A stretch of 7,165 bases of DNA. Origin: Bacillota bacterium (lineage in GTDB: Bacteria; Bacillota; Clostridia; Oscillospirales; Oscillospiraceae). The notes under the pieces are model-generated. The model was not told the DNA's origin. It worked only from the letters and a program-made list of their open reading frames with translations, and did no database searches. Shown piece by piece: positions 1 through 5,313 of this stretch. Position numbers and translations under genes: made by a program. The first letter of the stretch is position 1. Each line of letters begins with the position of its first letter. Where the stretch lies: positions 1 to 7,165 of the forward strand of contig JAEWML010000050.1 of NCBI GenBank assembly GCA_023393155.1, in the 5' to 3' direction.

Positions 1-58
1 GCCCTAAGGCGGGGTATCATAGGGACAAAAAGTGAACGGGGCATAAAATCCCTGTGGT

Positions 59-90
59 GGGGCGGGCAGTTTCGGCTGTCCGCCCCTTTC
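59..90 (+). terminator. Rho-independent terminator
   Basis: An 11-bp GC-rich stem (59-69 pairs with 76-86, including one G-U pair) closes a 6-nt loop and is followed by a T-rich tract (TTTCCTTTGTTT). This is the classic form of an intrinsic terminator for a plus-strand gene that lies mostly or wholly to the left of the window. No coding frame in 1-58 could be recognised. Confidence 0.7.
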
Positions 91-121
91 CTTTGTTTAC
101 GCAGCGGGTTCGGGGTCGGCT

Positions 122-316
122 GTCAAAGCGGTTCTGGCGGCGGCGGGAAAGTATGCAGGGAAGCGCAGCGGCCATGATTTGACCTAGGAACAGTTCAAAT
201 CCTGGCCTGTCGCCGCCAGTCAGGCCCGGAGGGATTACGTGGAGGGCAATATCTCCGGCCAGGAAATGCTGGCGAGGGTGCAGGCGGATGAAATGCAGAG
301 AAAAACAGGTGTGTAA
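122..316 (+). pseudogene. Remnant of a small VbhA-like antitoxin gene, interrupted by TAG
   Basis: One frame reads as a plausible small helical protein up to TAA at 314-316. It begins around 122 with VKAVLAAAGKYAGKRSGHDL, is broken by an in-frame TAG at 185-187, and continues with EQFKSW and the segment ARRDYVEGNISGQEMLARV. The second half resembles the 'Y-x-x-G-x-I-S-x-x-E' end of VbhA-type antitoxins, which pair with Fic toxins and are common on Clostridia mobile elements. That resemblance is from memory, not from a search. There is no upstream ATG in frame, no ribosome site, and no start codon shortly after the TAG, so the frame is probably dead. No toxin partner is visible. The TAA lies inside the stem of the following terminator, as is usual for a real gene end. 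It could also be chance open frame. Confidence 0.35.
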
Positions 317-340
317 GAATTTTTACACACCTGCTTTTAT
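301..340. terminator. Bidirectional Rho-independent terminator
   Basis: A perfect 11-bp stem (306-316 pairs with 323-333) closes a 6-nt loop. It has five A before it and a CTTTTATT tail after it. Read on the minus strand it is a strong terminator with a five-T tail, ending the LytTR/DUF3021 operon about 55 nt after its stop codon. Read on the plus strand it would end the decayed small frame on the left. Confidence 0.85.
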
Positions 341-387
341 TCGTGGGCTCAGCCGACTTAACTTTCGGATTTTGATTACATACAGAT

Positions 388-855
388 TCATCCCTCCCCA
401 TTCGCCTGGTTTTGAAATTTTTCAAGCTGCCGGTTCAGCGCCCGTGTCTCCCGGTGCAGTTCGATATAATGCCCCAGCAGCAATCCTGCCATCCCGATAA
501 TCAAAACCACCAGAAACAGGATAAAGCACCATGGAGGAAAGGAGAAGAACCAACCAAACACAAGACTGAACGACAGGATAATGATTGCGCTAATGGTAAT
601 CCACAAGACACCGCGGGTTTTCGTCAGCTTTTCCTTAGGCACAATGCCTTGCTGGGCAATGCCAATGAAAAAGCAGGCAAACATCATCTGGATGGCGGTG
701 AAAAAATCCAGCAAATGATCCGGCCCCTCACCGATGATTCCAAAAAACAAATAAAAAAGAACGAATACCAAAAAGAGAATGCCCATCGTGTATTTCGCCT
801 TGGCAATCCACAGGTACAGGCGGGCAAATCCGCTATCCTCAAATTGATGACGCAT
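388..855 (-). CDS. DUF3021-family four-helix membrane protein, partner of the LytTR regulator
   Basis: A 155-residue membrane protein with four predicted helices at about residues 24-43, 51-68, 83-103 and 107-128, and a charged C-terminal tail (about 131-155) probably in the cytoplasm. The start is the ATG at 855, preceded by AGGAGGA at good spacing; a longer frame upstream would overlap the LytTR gene. It begins 11 nt after the LytTR stop, so the two are co-transcribed. Size, topology and position match the DUF3021 proteins that commonly follow LytTR genes in Firmicutes. In the related LytTR regulatory systems of Streptococcus mutans (HdrRM, BrsRM) the membrane partner holds the regulator inactive. 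An inhibitory sensor role here is inferred from that precedent. The family assignment rests on recall of architecture, not on a profile search. Confidence 0.8.
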   Translation of the reverse strand: MRHQFEDSGFARLYLWIAKAKYTMGILFLVFVLFYLFFGIIGEGPDHLLDFFTAIQMMFACFFIGIAQQGIVPKEKLTKTRGVLWITISAIIILSFSLVFGWFFSFPPWCFILFLVVLIIGMAGLLLGHYIELHRETRALNRQLEKFQNQANGEG

Positions 856-866
856 AATCCTTCCTC

Positions 867-1307
867 CTATTCTAACAATCCCAGTTTTTCTTTCAGATTT
901 TGTATATAATGGCGGGAAGCAATCAGCCTCTCGCCGTTTTTCAGTGTGAGTTCGATGCGGCTGTTGGGCAGGCTGCGCAGCTTTGCTGCATGGCACAGAT
1001 TCACCAGCTGAGACTTGCCAATGCGAATGAATCCCGCCTCTTCATACTTATCTTGCAGCGCGGCGAGACTATGACCCGTTTCCAGCACGACGTCCGGCGT
1101 GTAAAGAAATGTCTTTCCATCCACCGTCTCCGCGTAGCAGATGTCGTTCGGGCTCAGCATATGGGTTTCGCCGTCCTTGGAAGCCGCCAGCTTTGCACCG
1201 CGTTCCCGCAAAAGCGCAAGCACGGACAGGCATTCCTCATCCAGCTCCTTGCAGCGCAGGATCAACTCGTTTTCCTCATATTCGCCATGCTCAACACGAA
1301 TCTTCAT
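867..1307 (-). CDS. LytTR-family DNA-binding transcriptional regulator
   Basis: A 146-residue protein with a short N-terminal region (about 1-45) and a C-terminal LytTR DNA-binding domain (about 47-143). The family's typical features are visible: an ICYAE segment near 56-60, a GKTFLYT strand near 64-70, a L-x-x-L-x-x-x-Y-x-x-x-G-F-I-R-I-x-x-S stretch at 80-99, and VNL at 102-104. There is no phosphoacceptor receiver domain, so this is a one-component regulator and not a classical response regulator. The start is the ATG at 1307, preceded by AAGGAGGTGA; an in-frame upstream ATG at 1352 lies inside the promoter and has no ribosome site. The gene is followed 11 nt later by its DUF3021 membrane partner. 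The tandem repeats before its promoter suggest it regulates itself, probably as an activator. Other targets are not visible. Confidence 0.88.
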   Translation of the reverse strand: MKIRVEHGEYEENELILRCKELDEECLSVLALLRERGAKLAASKDGETHMLSPNDICYAETVDGKTFLYTPDVVLETGHSLAALQDKYEEAGFIRIGKSQLVNLCHAAKLRSLPNSRIELTLKNGERLIASRHYIQNLKEKLGLLE

Positions 1308-1330
1308 TGCCTCACCTCCTTGCTGGTTAT

Positions 1331-1359
1331 AGTATACGGCTTTATAAGACAATAAACAA
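1331..1359 (-). promoter_or_regulatory. Sigma-A type promoter of the LytTR/DUF3021 operon
   Basis: On the minus strand, TTGTTT (1359-1354) is followed by a 17-nt spacer and TATACT (1336-1331). The predicted start lies some 15-20 nt upstream of the LytTR ribosome site. The -35 deviates from consensus at two positions, which fits a promoter that needs an activator. Confidence 0.7.
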
Positions 1360-1361
1360 CC

Positions 1362-1415
1362 ACCTGCACGCCAAGTTGCAGGCGGAAAGAATCAACCTGC
1401 AATGGCTCAGTTACA
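1362..1415 (-). promoter_or_regulatory. Tandem TGYA repeat array, candidate LytTR binding region
   Basis: Just upstream of the LytTR -35 there are two copies of a composite unit. On the plus strand these are ACCTGCA-N5-AGTTGCA (1362-1380) and ACCTGCA-N7-AGTTACA (1395-1415), starting 33 bp apart. On the minus strand this is four same-direction copies of TGYA(A/G)(C/G)T at 1415, 1401, 1380 and 1368, with steps of 14, 21 and 12. LytTR proteins bind pairs of direct repeats, often about 21 bp apart, so an autoregulatory site is likely. The words do not match the textbook LytTR consensus closely. Inverted pairs (TTGCAGG 1376-1382 with CCTGCAA 1396-1402) also arise from the same units. Confidence 0.5.
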
Positions 1416-1480
1416 AAAGTCCTATTCGTATCCCAATAGCGTCTGTTTTTTAATGGGCATGTGCTTTCGTGATTTTGCGG

Positions 1481-1498
1481 TTGACCACATTGGTCGGT
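1481..1498 (+). promoter_or_regulatory. TetR operator box 1 (over the -35)
   Basis: The core GACCA-CAT-TGGTC (1483-1495) is an imperfect palindrome that fits GAC-N7-GTC. The 18-nt box is repeated in inverted orientation at 1516-1533 with 16 of 18 positions matching. It overlaps the -35 hexamer, as expected for autorepression by the adjacent TetR-type protein. Confidence 0.7.
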
Positions 1499-1509
1499 TG
1501 TGCTATACT
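1481..1509 (+). promoter_or_regulatory. Sigma-A type promoter of the tetR-ABC exporter operon
   Basis: TTGACC (1481-1486), a 17-nt spacer and TATACT (1504-1509) form a near-consensus promoter that runs divergently from the LytTR operon. The expected start is near 1515-1518, about 25 nt before the ribosome site. The -35 lies inside an operator box, so binding of the repressor would block polymerase. Confidence 0.85.
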
Positions 1510-1515
1510 GCAATT

Positions 1516-1533
1516 ACCGACCAGAGTGGTCAA
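1516..1533 (+). promoter_or_regulatory. TetR operator box 2 (after the -10)
   Basis: The core GACCA-GAG-TGGTC (1519-1531) again fits GAC-N7-GTC and is the inverted partner of the box at 1481-1498. It starts 6 nt after the -10 hexamer, near the transcription start. The centres of the two boxes are 36 bp apart, so two dimers could cover the promoter. Confidence 0.7.
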
Positions 1534-1540
1534 TTTACAC

Positions 1541-1550
1541 AAGGAGGTGA
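1541..1550 (+). promoter_or_regulatory. Strong ribosome site that fixes a CTG start for the first tetR gene
   Basis: AAGGAGGTGA is a near-perfect anti-16S match. The only start-like codon at good spacing in the tetR frame is CTG at 1556-1558, 8 nt after AGGAGG. The in-frame GTG at 1547 lies within the ribosome site itself and cannot use it. No ATG occurs in frame between here and the DNA-binding domain. Confidence 0.75.
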
Positions 1551-1555
1551 TTACC

Positions 1556-2182
1556 CTGTACGAAAACTTTATCGGCCTGAAGGAAGAAAAGCGGGACAGT
1601 ATCATCAATTCGGCCCTGCTGGAATTTGCCCAAAAAGGCTATGATCTGGCTTCTACCAACGAAATGGTAAAGGCGGCGGGCATCTCCAAGGGAGCGCTGT
1701 TTCACTACTTTGCCAGCAAGAAGGACTTGTTCTTCTTCCTCTGCGACTATGTGTTTGGGGTGGTCAGCAGAGAATTCTACGAGCAGATCGGCCCCTGTGA
1801 CGGCGATTTGCTCACCCGGTACCGCCGGGCCGCCATGCTCAAGGGAGCTGTCTATCAGCGCTATCCCCCCATGTTTGAGTTCATCAAGCGCCTGACCGTA
1901 GAAAAATCCTCTGCGATCGCCGCCGAGCTGAAAGAGCAGCTGGAAAAGATGACGAACTACGGCTACCAGTGTCTGCTGGGCAATCTGGACACCTCTTTGT
2001 TCCGACAGGATGTGCCCGCCGACAAAATCCGGGATCTGACCGTCTGGGCATTGGAAAACTACGGAAACCGTTCCCTTAAATTGGCTGGAGATCAAAGGGC
2101 GGAGGACATCGACATAGAGGCCCTTAACGCCGACTTTGACCAGTATCTGGATGTATTGCGCAAGTGCTTCTACAAACAGTGA
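1556..2182 (+). CDS. TetR-family transcriptional repressor of the ABC exporter operon
   Basis: A 208-residue protein if translation begins at CTG 1556. It carries an N-terminal TetR helix-turn-helix at about residues 14-58: IINSALLEFAQKGY, ASTNEMVKAAGISKG, and the hallmark LFHYF with the trailing SKKDL. The remaining roughly 150 residues form a helical ligand-binding and dimer domain of normal TetR length, ending in CFYKQ. The CTG start is chosen from the ribosome site and because close relatives typically begin M-Y-E-x-F, which matches CTG-TAC-GAA-AAC-TTT here. It is the first gene of an operon, 12 nt before the ABC ATPase, and two palindromic boxes flank its promoter, so it should repress itself and the exporter until a ligand binds. 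The ligand is unknown. It is a paralogue of the second TetR in this window, sharing AxxISKGxxFHYFxxKKxL. Confidence 0.9.
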   Translation: MYENFIGLKEEKRDSIINSALLEFAQKGYDLASTNEMVKAAGISKGALFHYFASKKDLFFFLCDYVFGVVSREFYEQIGPCDGDLLTRYRRAAMLKGAVYQRYPPMFEFIKRLTVEKSSAIAAELKEQLEKMTNYGYQCLLGNLDTSLFRQDVPADKIRDLTVWALENYGNRSLKLAGDQRAEDIDIEALNADFDQYLDVLRKCFYKQ

Positions 2183-2194
2183 GGAGGAAAGACA

Positions 2195-2929
2195 ATGCCT
2201 GCTATCGAAATCCATGGCTTAACAAAACGCTTTGGAAAAACCACCGCTTTGGACGGTGTTGATTTGAAGGTGCCGGAGGGCAGCATTTACGGCTTTATCG
2301 GCCCCAACGGTGCGGGCAAGTCCACCACCATCCGCGTTTTGCTGGGCCTGCTGAAAAAGAATGCGGGGGAGGTTAAGCTGCTGGGCGGCGACCCCTGGCG
2401 GGACAATGTGGAGCTGCACCGGCGTCTGGCCTATGTCCCCAGCGATGTGCAGCTCTGGGACAACATGACCGGCGGCGAGGTTATTGACTTCCTCGGGCGG
2501 CTGCGGGGCAGCTACTCCAAGGAGCGCCGGGCGCAGTTCATCGAGCGCTTTGATCTCGATCCCACCAGGAAGTGCAAAACCTATTCTAAGGGCAACCGCC
2601 AAAAGGTGGCGCTGATTTCAGCCTTTGTGTCGGACGTGGAGCTGCTGATTCTCGACGAGCCCTCAACCGGCCTCGATCCGCTGATGGAGGGCGTGTTCCA
2701 AAAGTGCGTCAAGGAGGCGCGGGAGGCAGGAAAGACGGTACTCCTCTCCAGCCACATCCTCTCGGAGGTGGAGGCGGTCTGCGATCAAATCGGGGTTATC
2801 CGTGCGGGGAAAATCATCAAAGAGGGTAGTATGGAAGAACTGAAAGCGCTCATCCATCAGCAGGAGCCGCCCACGCTGGAAGCACTGTTCCTGAACTACT
2901 ACAAAAGGGACACCGAAAGGGGGGCTTAA
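2195..2929 (+). CDS. ABC-2 type exporter ATP-binding protein
   Basis: A 244-residue cytoplasmic ATPase that powers the adjacent permease. Motifs are clear: Walker [10 protein letters not shown] (36-44), Q-loop region [12 protein letters not shown] (81-92), Walker B LLILDEP (150-156), D-loop STGLDP (157-162) and H-loop SSH (H187). The signature motif is YSKGNRQKV (130-138), the degenerate form common in ABC-2 drug exporters instead of LSGGQ. The normal glutamine position of the Q-loop is replaced by VPSD, with a Q three residues later. The tail [11 protein letters not shown] is typical of ATPases in the CcmA/DrrA-like group. The ATG is preceded by GAGGAGG and lies 12 nt after the tetR stop; the permease follows after 1 nt. 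This is an active transporter ATPase by all visible motifs; the cargo is not known. Confidence 0.93.
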   Translation: MPAIEIHGLTKRFGKTTALDGVDLKVPEGSIYGFIGPNGAGKSTTIRVLLGLLKKNAGEVKLLGGDPWRDNVELHRRLAYVPSDVQLWDNMTGGEVIDFLGRLRGSYSKERRAQFIERFDLDPTRKCKTYSKGNRQKVALISAFVSDVELLILDEPSTGLDPLMEGVFQKCVKEAREAGKTVLLSSHILSEVEAVCDQIGVIRAGKIIKEGSMEELKALIHQQEPPTLEALFLNYYKRDTERGA

Positions 2930-2930
2930 C

Positions 2931-4511
2931 GTGAAACGATATTTTCACGGCACCCTTTCCCTCATGGGGCTGTATCTGCGGCAGAATCGGATTTTCACCC
3001 TTGTCTGGCTGCTACTGCCGGGGCTGTGGGTGGCCATCAATACGGTGTCGTCGCTGGTGCTGTTCCCCACGCAGGAGGCGCTTGTTGAGATGGGCGTCAG
3101 CCTCATCGACCCGCTGACCGAGGCCATGCACGGCCCGCTGCTGGATATTTCGGTGGCCGGATTTGTCACCTGGCGCACCAAGGTGTTTTTGGTGCTGCTG
3201 GGCGGAATTTTCAGCATGATCCACATGATTCGCCACACCCGGTTGGCGGAGGAGCAGGGCAAGCGGGAACTGCTGGGCGCCAATGTCACCGGCAGCCTTG
3301 CGCCCCTGGCAGCGGCGTTTGTGAATATGAGTTTCATCAACGCCATTGCGGCGGTGCTGACCATATTCGCAATGGTTGCGCTTGGTCTGGGGTTTATGGG
3401 TTCGCTGGCCCACTGTCTGGGCTTCTTTGGCGCCGCCTGTTCGCTGGGGATTCTGGCGGGAGTCGCCGCGCAGCTTTTTGTCAGCGCCACAGCGGCGCGG
3501 GGGATGTCCTTTGGATTGCTGGGAGCGCTGTTTGGCCTGCACATTCTGTGGAACGTGAGCGGCGGACATAGTCTTCTCGCTTACCTCAACCCGCTGGAAT
3601 GGCCGTTGCTCATCCGCCCCTTTGCCGGGGAATGGTTTTCTGTGCTTCTGGTTCCGTTGGTATTGGGCGCGGCGCTCTTTGTGCTGTCCCTATGGCTGAT
3701 GGTGCGGAGGGATGTGGGCGCGGGGCTTGTGCCCCAGCGAACGGGCCGAGCCTTCGCAAAGCCGGGACTTCGTAATCTTAGTTCCCTTGCCTGGCGCACG
3801 CAGAAAGGCCTGTTTCTCGCTTGGTTTTGTTTTTACGCTATCTTTTCCTTTCCGCTCGGCTGCGCCAGCTACTTGATGGTGAGCGCCGTCAGCTCCGCGG
3901 AGGCGCTGGCAGAGTTGATTGAGCGGCTGGGCGGTATCGACCGGGCGTTTTTGTCGCTGATGCTGTATATTTTCGGGATGCTGATCTCTGTTTATGTGAT
4001 GATGTCGGCGGGTATTCTTCGCCGGGAGGAGTCGGCCAAAGGTGAAATCGTATTGTCCATGCCGGTGCGGCGGGAGAGGCTGGTACTCAGCCATATGGTA
4101 TACATCTTCGGCGGCTCGGCGGCTATTATGCTGATGTCCGGCTTCTGTGTGGGCCTGGGCGCGGTCATCGGTACGGGGGACAGCGGGGCGCTTACCCGGC
4201 TCTTCTTTGAAATGGCGGGGATGATTCCGGCACTCTGGGTAATTGGCGGCATCGCCCTGTTGCTTTTCGGCGCACTGCCAAGGTGGATGACCGGGATCAG
4301 CTACGGCCTGCTTACTCTGTTCGTCTTGATGGAGATTTTTTGGGAGCAGCAGCAGATTCCCGAAGCGCTCTACGTCCTTTCGCCTTTCTCCTGGATTACA
4401 CCGTTAAAGGCTGTCCAACCGGCAGCCGCTCCGGTGGTGCTGTGTGTTGCCGCCGTGCTGCTGTCCGGAGCTGGGATTGCCCTGTTCCGGCGCAGGGATG
4501 CGGCTGTATAA
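2931..4511 (+). CDS. ABC-2 exporter permease, polyketide-antibiotic exporter type (COG3559-like)
   Basis: A 526-residue integral membrane protein with about 12 helices in two homologous halves (roughly 20-260 and 290-520). The duplication is visible: RHTRLAEEQGKRELL (101-115) corresponds to ILRREESAKGEIVLSMPV (362-379), and LNPLEWPLLIRPFAG (219-233) to LSPFSWITPLKAVQP (483-497). The first element, a charged loop after helix 2, is the signature I know from 'exporter of polyketide antibiotics' permeases of the TetR-ATPase-permease operons in Gram-positive bacteria. Because it is a fused double permease it probably works as a single chain with an ATPase dimer. The start is GTG 2931, with AAAGGGGGG upstream and 1 nt after the ATPase stop, indicating coupling. 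The operon ends at the terminator 14 nt downstream. It likely exports a hydrophobic drug or toxin; the substrate is inferred only at that level. Confidence 0.87.
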   Translation: MKRYFHGTLSLMGLYLRQNRIFTLVWLLLPGLWVAINTVSSLVLFPTQEALVEMGVSLIDPLTEAMHGPLLDISVAGFVTWRTKVFLVLLGGIFSMIHMIRHTRLAEEQGKRELLGANVTGSLAPLAAAFVNMSFINAIAAVLTIFAMVALGLGFMGSLAHCLGFFGAACSLGILAGVAAQLFVSATAARGMSFGLLGALFGLHILWNVSGGHSLLAYLNPLEWPLLIRPFAGEWFSVLLVPLVLGAALFVLSLWLMVRRDVGAGLVPQRTGRAFAKPGLRNLSSLAWRTQKGLFLAWFCFYAIFSFPLGCASYLMVSAVSSAEALAELIERLGGIDRAFLSLMLYIFGMLISVYVMMSAGILRREESAKGEIVLSMPVRRERLVLSHMVYIFGGSAAIMLMSGFCVGLGAVIGTGDSGALTRLFFEMAGMIPALWVIGGIALLLFGALPRWMTGISYGLLTLFVLMEIFWEQQQIPEALYVLSPFSWITPLKAVQPAAAPVVLCVAAVLLSGAGIALFRRRDAAV

Positions 4512-4524
4512 TCGCCGAAAATAT

Positions 4525-4578
4525 AACAAAACAAAAAGCAGAACAGGTCTTTTTACCCGTTCTGCTTTTTGTTTTGTT
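4525..4578 (+). terminator. Long-stem Rho-independent terminator after the exporter operon
   Basis: A perfect 20-bp stem (4525-4544 pairs with 4559-4578) surrounds a 14-nt loop that can pair further (GGT with ACC). Runs of A on the left arm and T on the right arm make it a terminator candidate on both strands. It separates the exporter operon from the second tetR promoter. The 61 nt that follow, to the operator at 4640, hold nothing recognisable. Confidence 0.85.
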
Positions 4579-4639
4579 AGGGCTTGTCACTTCATCTTCT
4601 GTTGGTAGGTTCCTTTCCGAGCGCCTGTTCTTACAACTT

Positions 4640-4664
4640 GCTATTGACTAAACCAGTCAATAGC
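4640..4664 (+). promoter_or_regulatory. TetR2 operator box 1 (over the -35 and spacer)
   Basis: A perfect palindrome with 10-bp arms (4640-4649 pairs with 4655-4664) around 5 nt. Its core is ATTGAC-N7-GTCAAT (4643-4661). It covers the -35 hexamer and most of the spacer, a position that blocks polymerase binding. Confidence 0.8.
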
Positions 4665-4672
4665 ATTATAAT
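4644..4672 (+). promoter_or_regulatory. Sigma-A type promoter of the tetR2-phosphotransferase operon
   Basis: TTGACT (4644-4649), a 17-nt spacer and consensus TATAAT (4667-4672). This is a strong unrepressed promoter, with transcription expected to begin near 4679-4682. Both elements are embedded in or next to palindromic operators, as for the first tetR promoter. Confidence 0.9.
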
Positions 4673-4676
4673 AAAA

Positions 4677-4695
4677 ATTGACCAAAACAGTCAAT
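4677..4695 (+). promoter_or_regulatory. TetR2 operator box 2 (at the transcription start)
   Basis: ATTGAC-N7-GTCAAT again, matching the core of box 1 at 17 of 19 positions in the same orientation, with centres 34 bp apart. It lies over the expected transcription start and just before the ribosome site GAGGAGGG (4697-4704). A further half-site word GGTCAAT follows at 4703-4709. Confidence 0.78.
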
Positions 4696-4710
4696 CGAGG
4701 AGGGTCAATA

Positions 4711-5313
4711 ATGATACAGGAGCTTCATATTCCTGAGGATAAAAAGCAGCGGATTGTCCGTGCGGCCATGGAGCATTTCGCCAAAAACGGCTACAAAAAA
4801 GCGACCGTGGACGAAATCGTCTCGGCGGCGGATATCTCTAAGGGCCTCATTTTCCACTATTTTGGCAACAAAAAAAAACTATACCTCTATCTCTATGAAT
4901 TTGCCTACGGCCTTGTGCATGACTGGGTCGTGAAGTCCTTTCAGCGGGAAGATCTGTTTGAGCGCATCCGCGAATCGGAGCAGATCAAGCTGGCCGTAGT
5001 GAGCGAGTATCCTTATGTGTTGGACTTTCTCCTGTCCGTCCGCTGGGAAACGGACGAACAACTGCGGGAGGCAATTGCCCAAGTCAAGGTGGACCGCTTT
5101 CCACCGTGGAAGGAAACCTTTCTGCCGGGACTTGATGCATCCAAGCTGCGGGAGGGCATTGCGCCGGAGAAAGTGATAAAAATCATTTCTTGGACCACCG
5201 ATGGGCTTCTGGCTGAACATAAGGACAAATTCGTGCTGGAGGATGTCTTTGCGGAAATGGACGAATACCTTGCCCTGATGCGCAACGCGTTTTATAAGGA
5301 GGAGTATCAATGA
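4711..5313 (+). CDS. TetR-family transcriptional repressor of the phosphotransferase gene
   Basis: A 200-residue TetR-type regulator. The helix-turn-helix domain spans about residues 12-57: RIVRAAMEHFAKNGY, ATVDEIVSAADISKG, and LIFHYFGNKKKLY. The rest is a helical ligand-binding domain ending in FYKEEYQ. The start is ATG 4711, preceded by GAGGAGGG; an in-frame TTG at 4678 lies inside the operator and lacks a ribosome site. The stop overlaps the next gene's start (ATGA at 5310-5313), so regulator and enzyme are translated together. Two matching palindromes flank its promoter, indicating autorepression. A run of nine A (4870-4878) falls just after the recognition helix and is a potential slippage site. 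The recognition helix is nearly identical to that of the first TetR in the window, but the ligand domains look different. Confidence 0.9.
   Translation: MIQELHIPEDKKQRIVRAAMEHFAKNGYKKATVDEIVSAADISKGLIFHYFGNKKKLYLYLYEFAYGLVHDWVVKSFQREDLFERIRESEQIKLAVVSEYPYVLDFLLSVRWETDEQLREAIAQVKVDRFPPWKETFLPGLDASKLREGIAPEKVIKIISWTTDGLLAEHKDKFVLEDVFAEMDEYLALMRNAFYKEEYQ

Noticed and set aside
177..200. Inverted repeat ATTTGA / TCAAAT with a TTGACC word, similar to the TetR operator edges
   Set aside because: It lacks the GAC-N7-GTC core, has no promoter hexamers around it, and lies in the decayed frame; chance is likely.
412..909. Plus-strand frame opposite the DUF3021 gene
   Set aside because: The translated product is Gln/Lys/His-rich and without domains. 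The opposite strand encodes a four-helix membrane protein with a good ribosome site.
1547..1549. GTG as alternative start of the first tetR gene
   Set aside because: It lies inside the ribosome site, so it cannot be served by it, and no other ribosome site is upstream.
1535..2215. Minus-strand frame of 226 codons opposite the first tetR gene
   Set aside because: It is antisense to a clear TetR gene, covers that gene's ribosome site, and its product has no recognisable domain.
4283..4651. Plus-strand frame overlapping the permease end and running through the terminator
   Set aside because: It passes through a 20-bp terminator stem and is out of frame with the well-supported permease.
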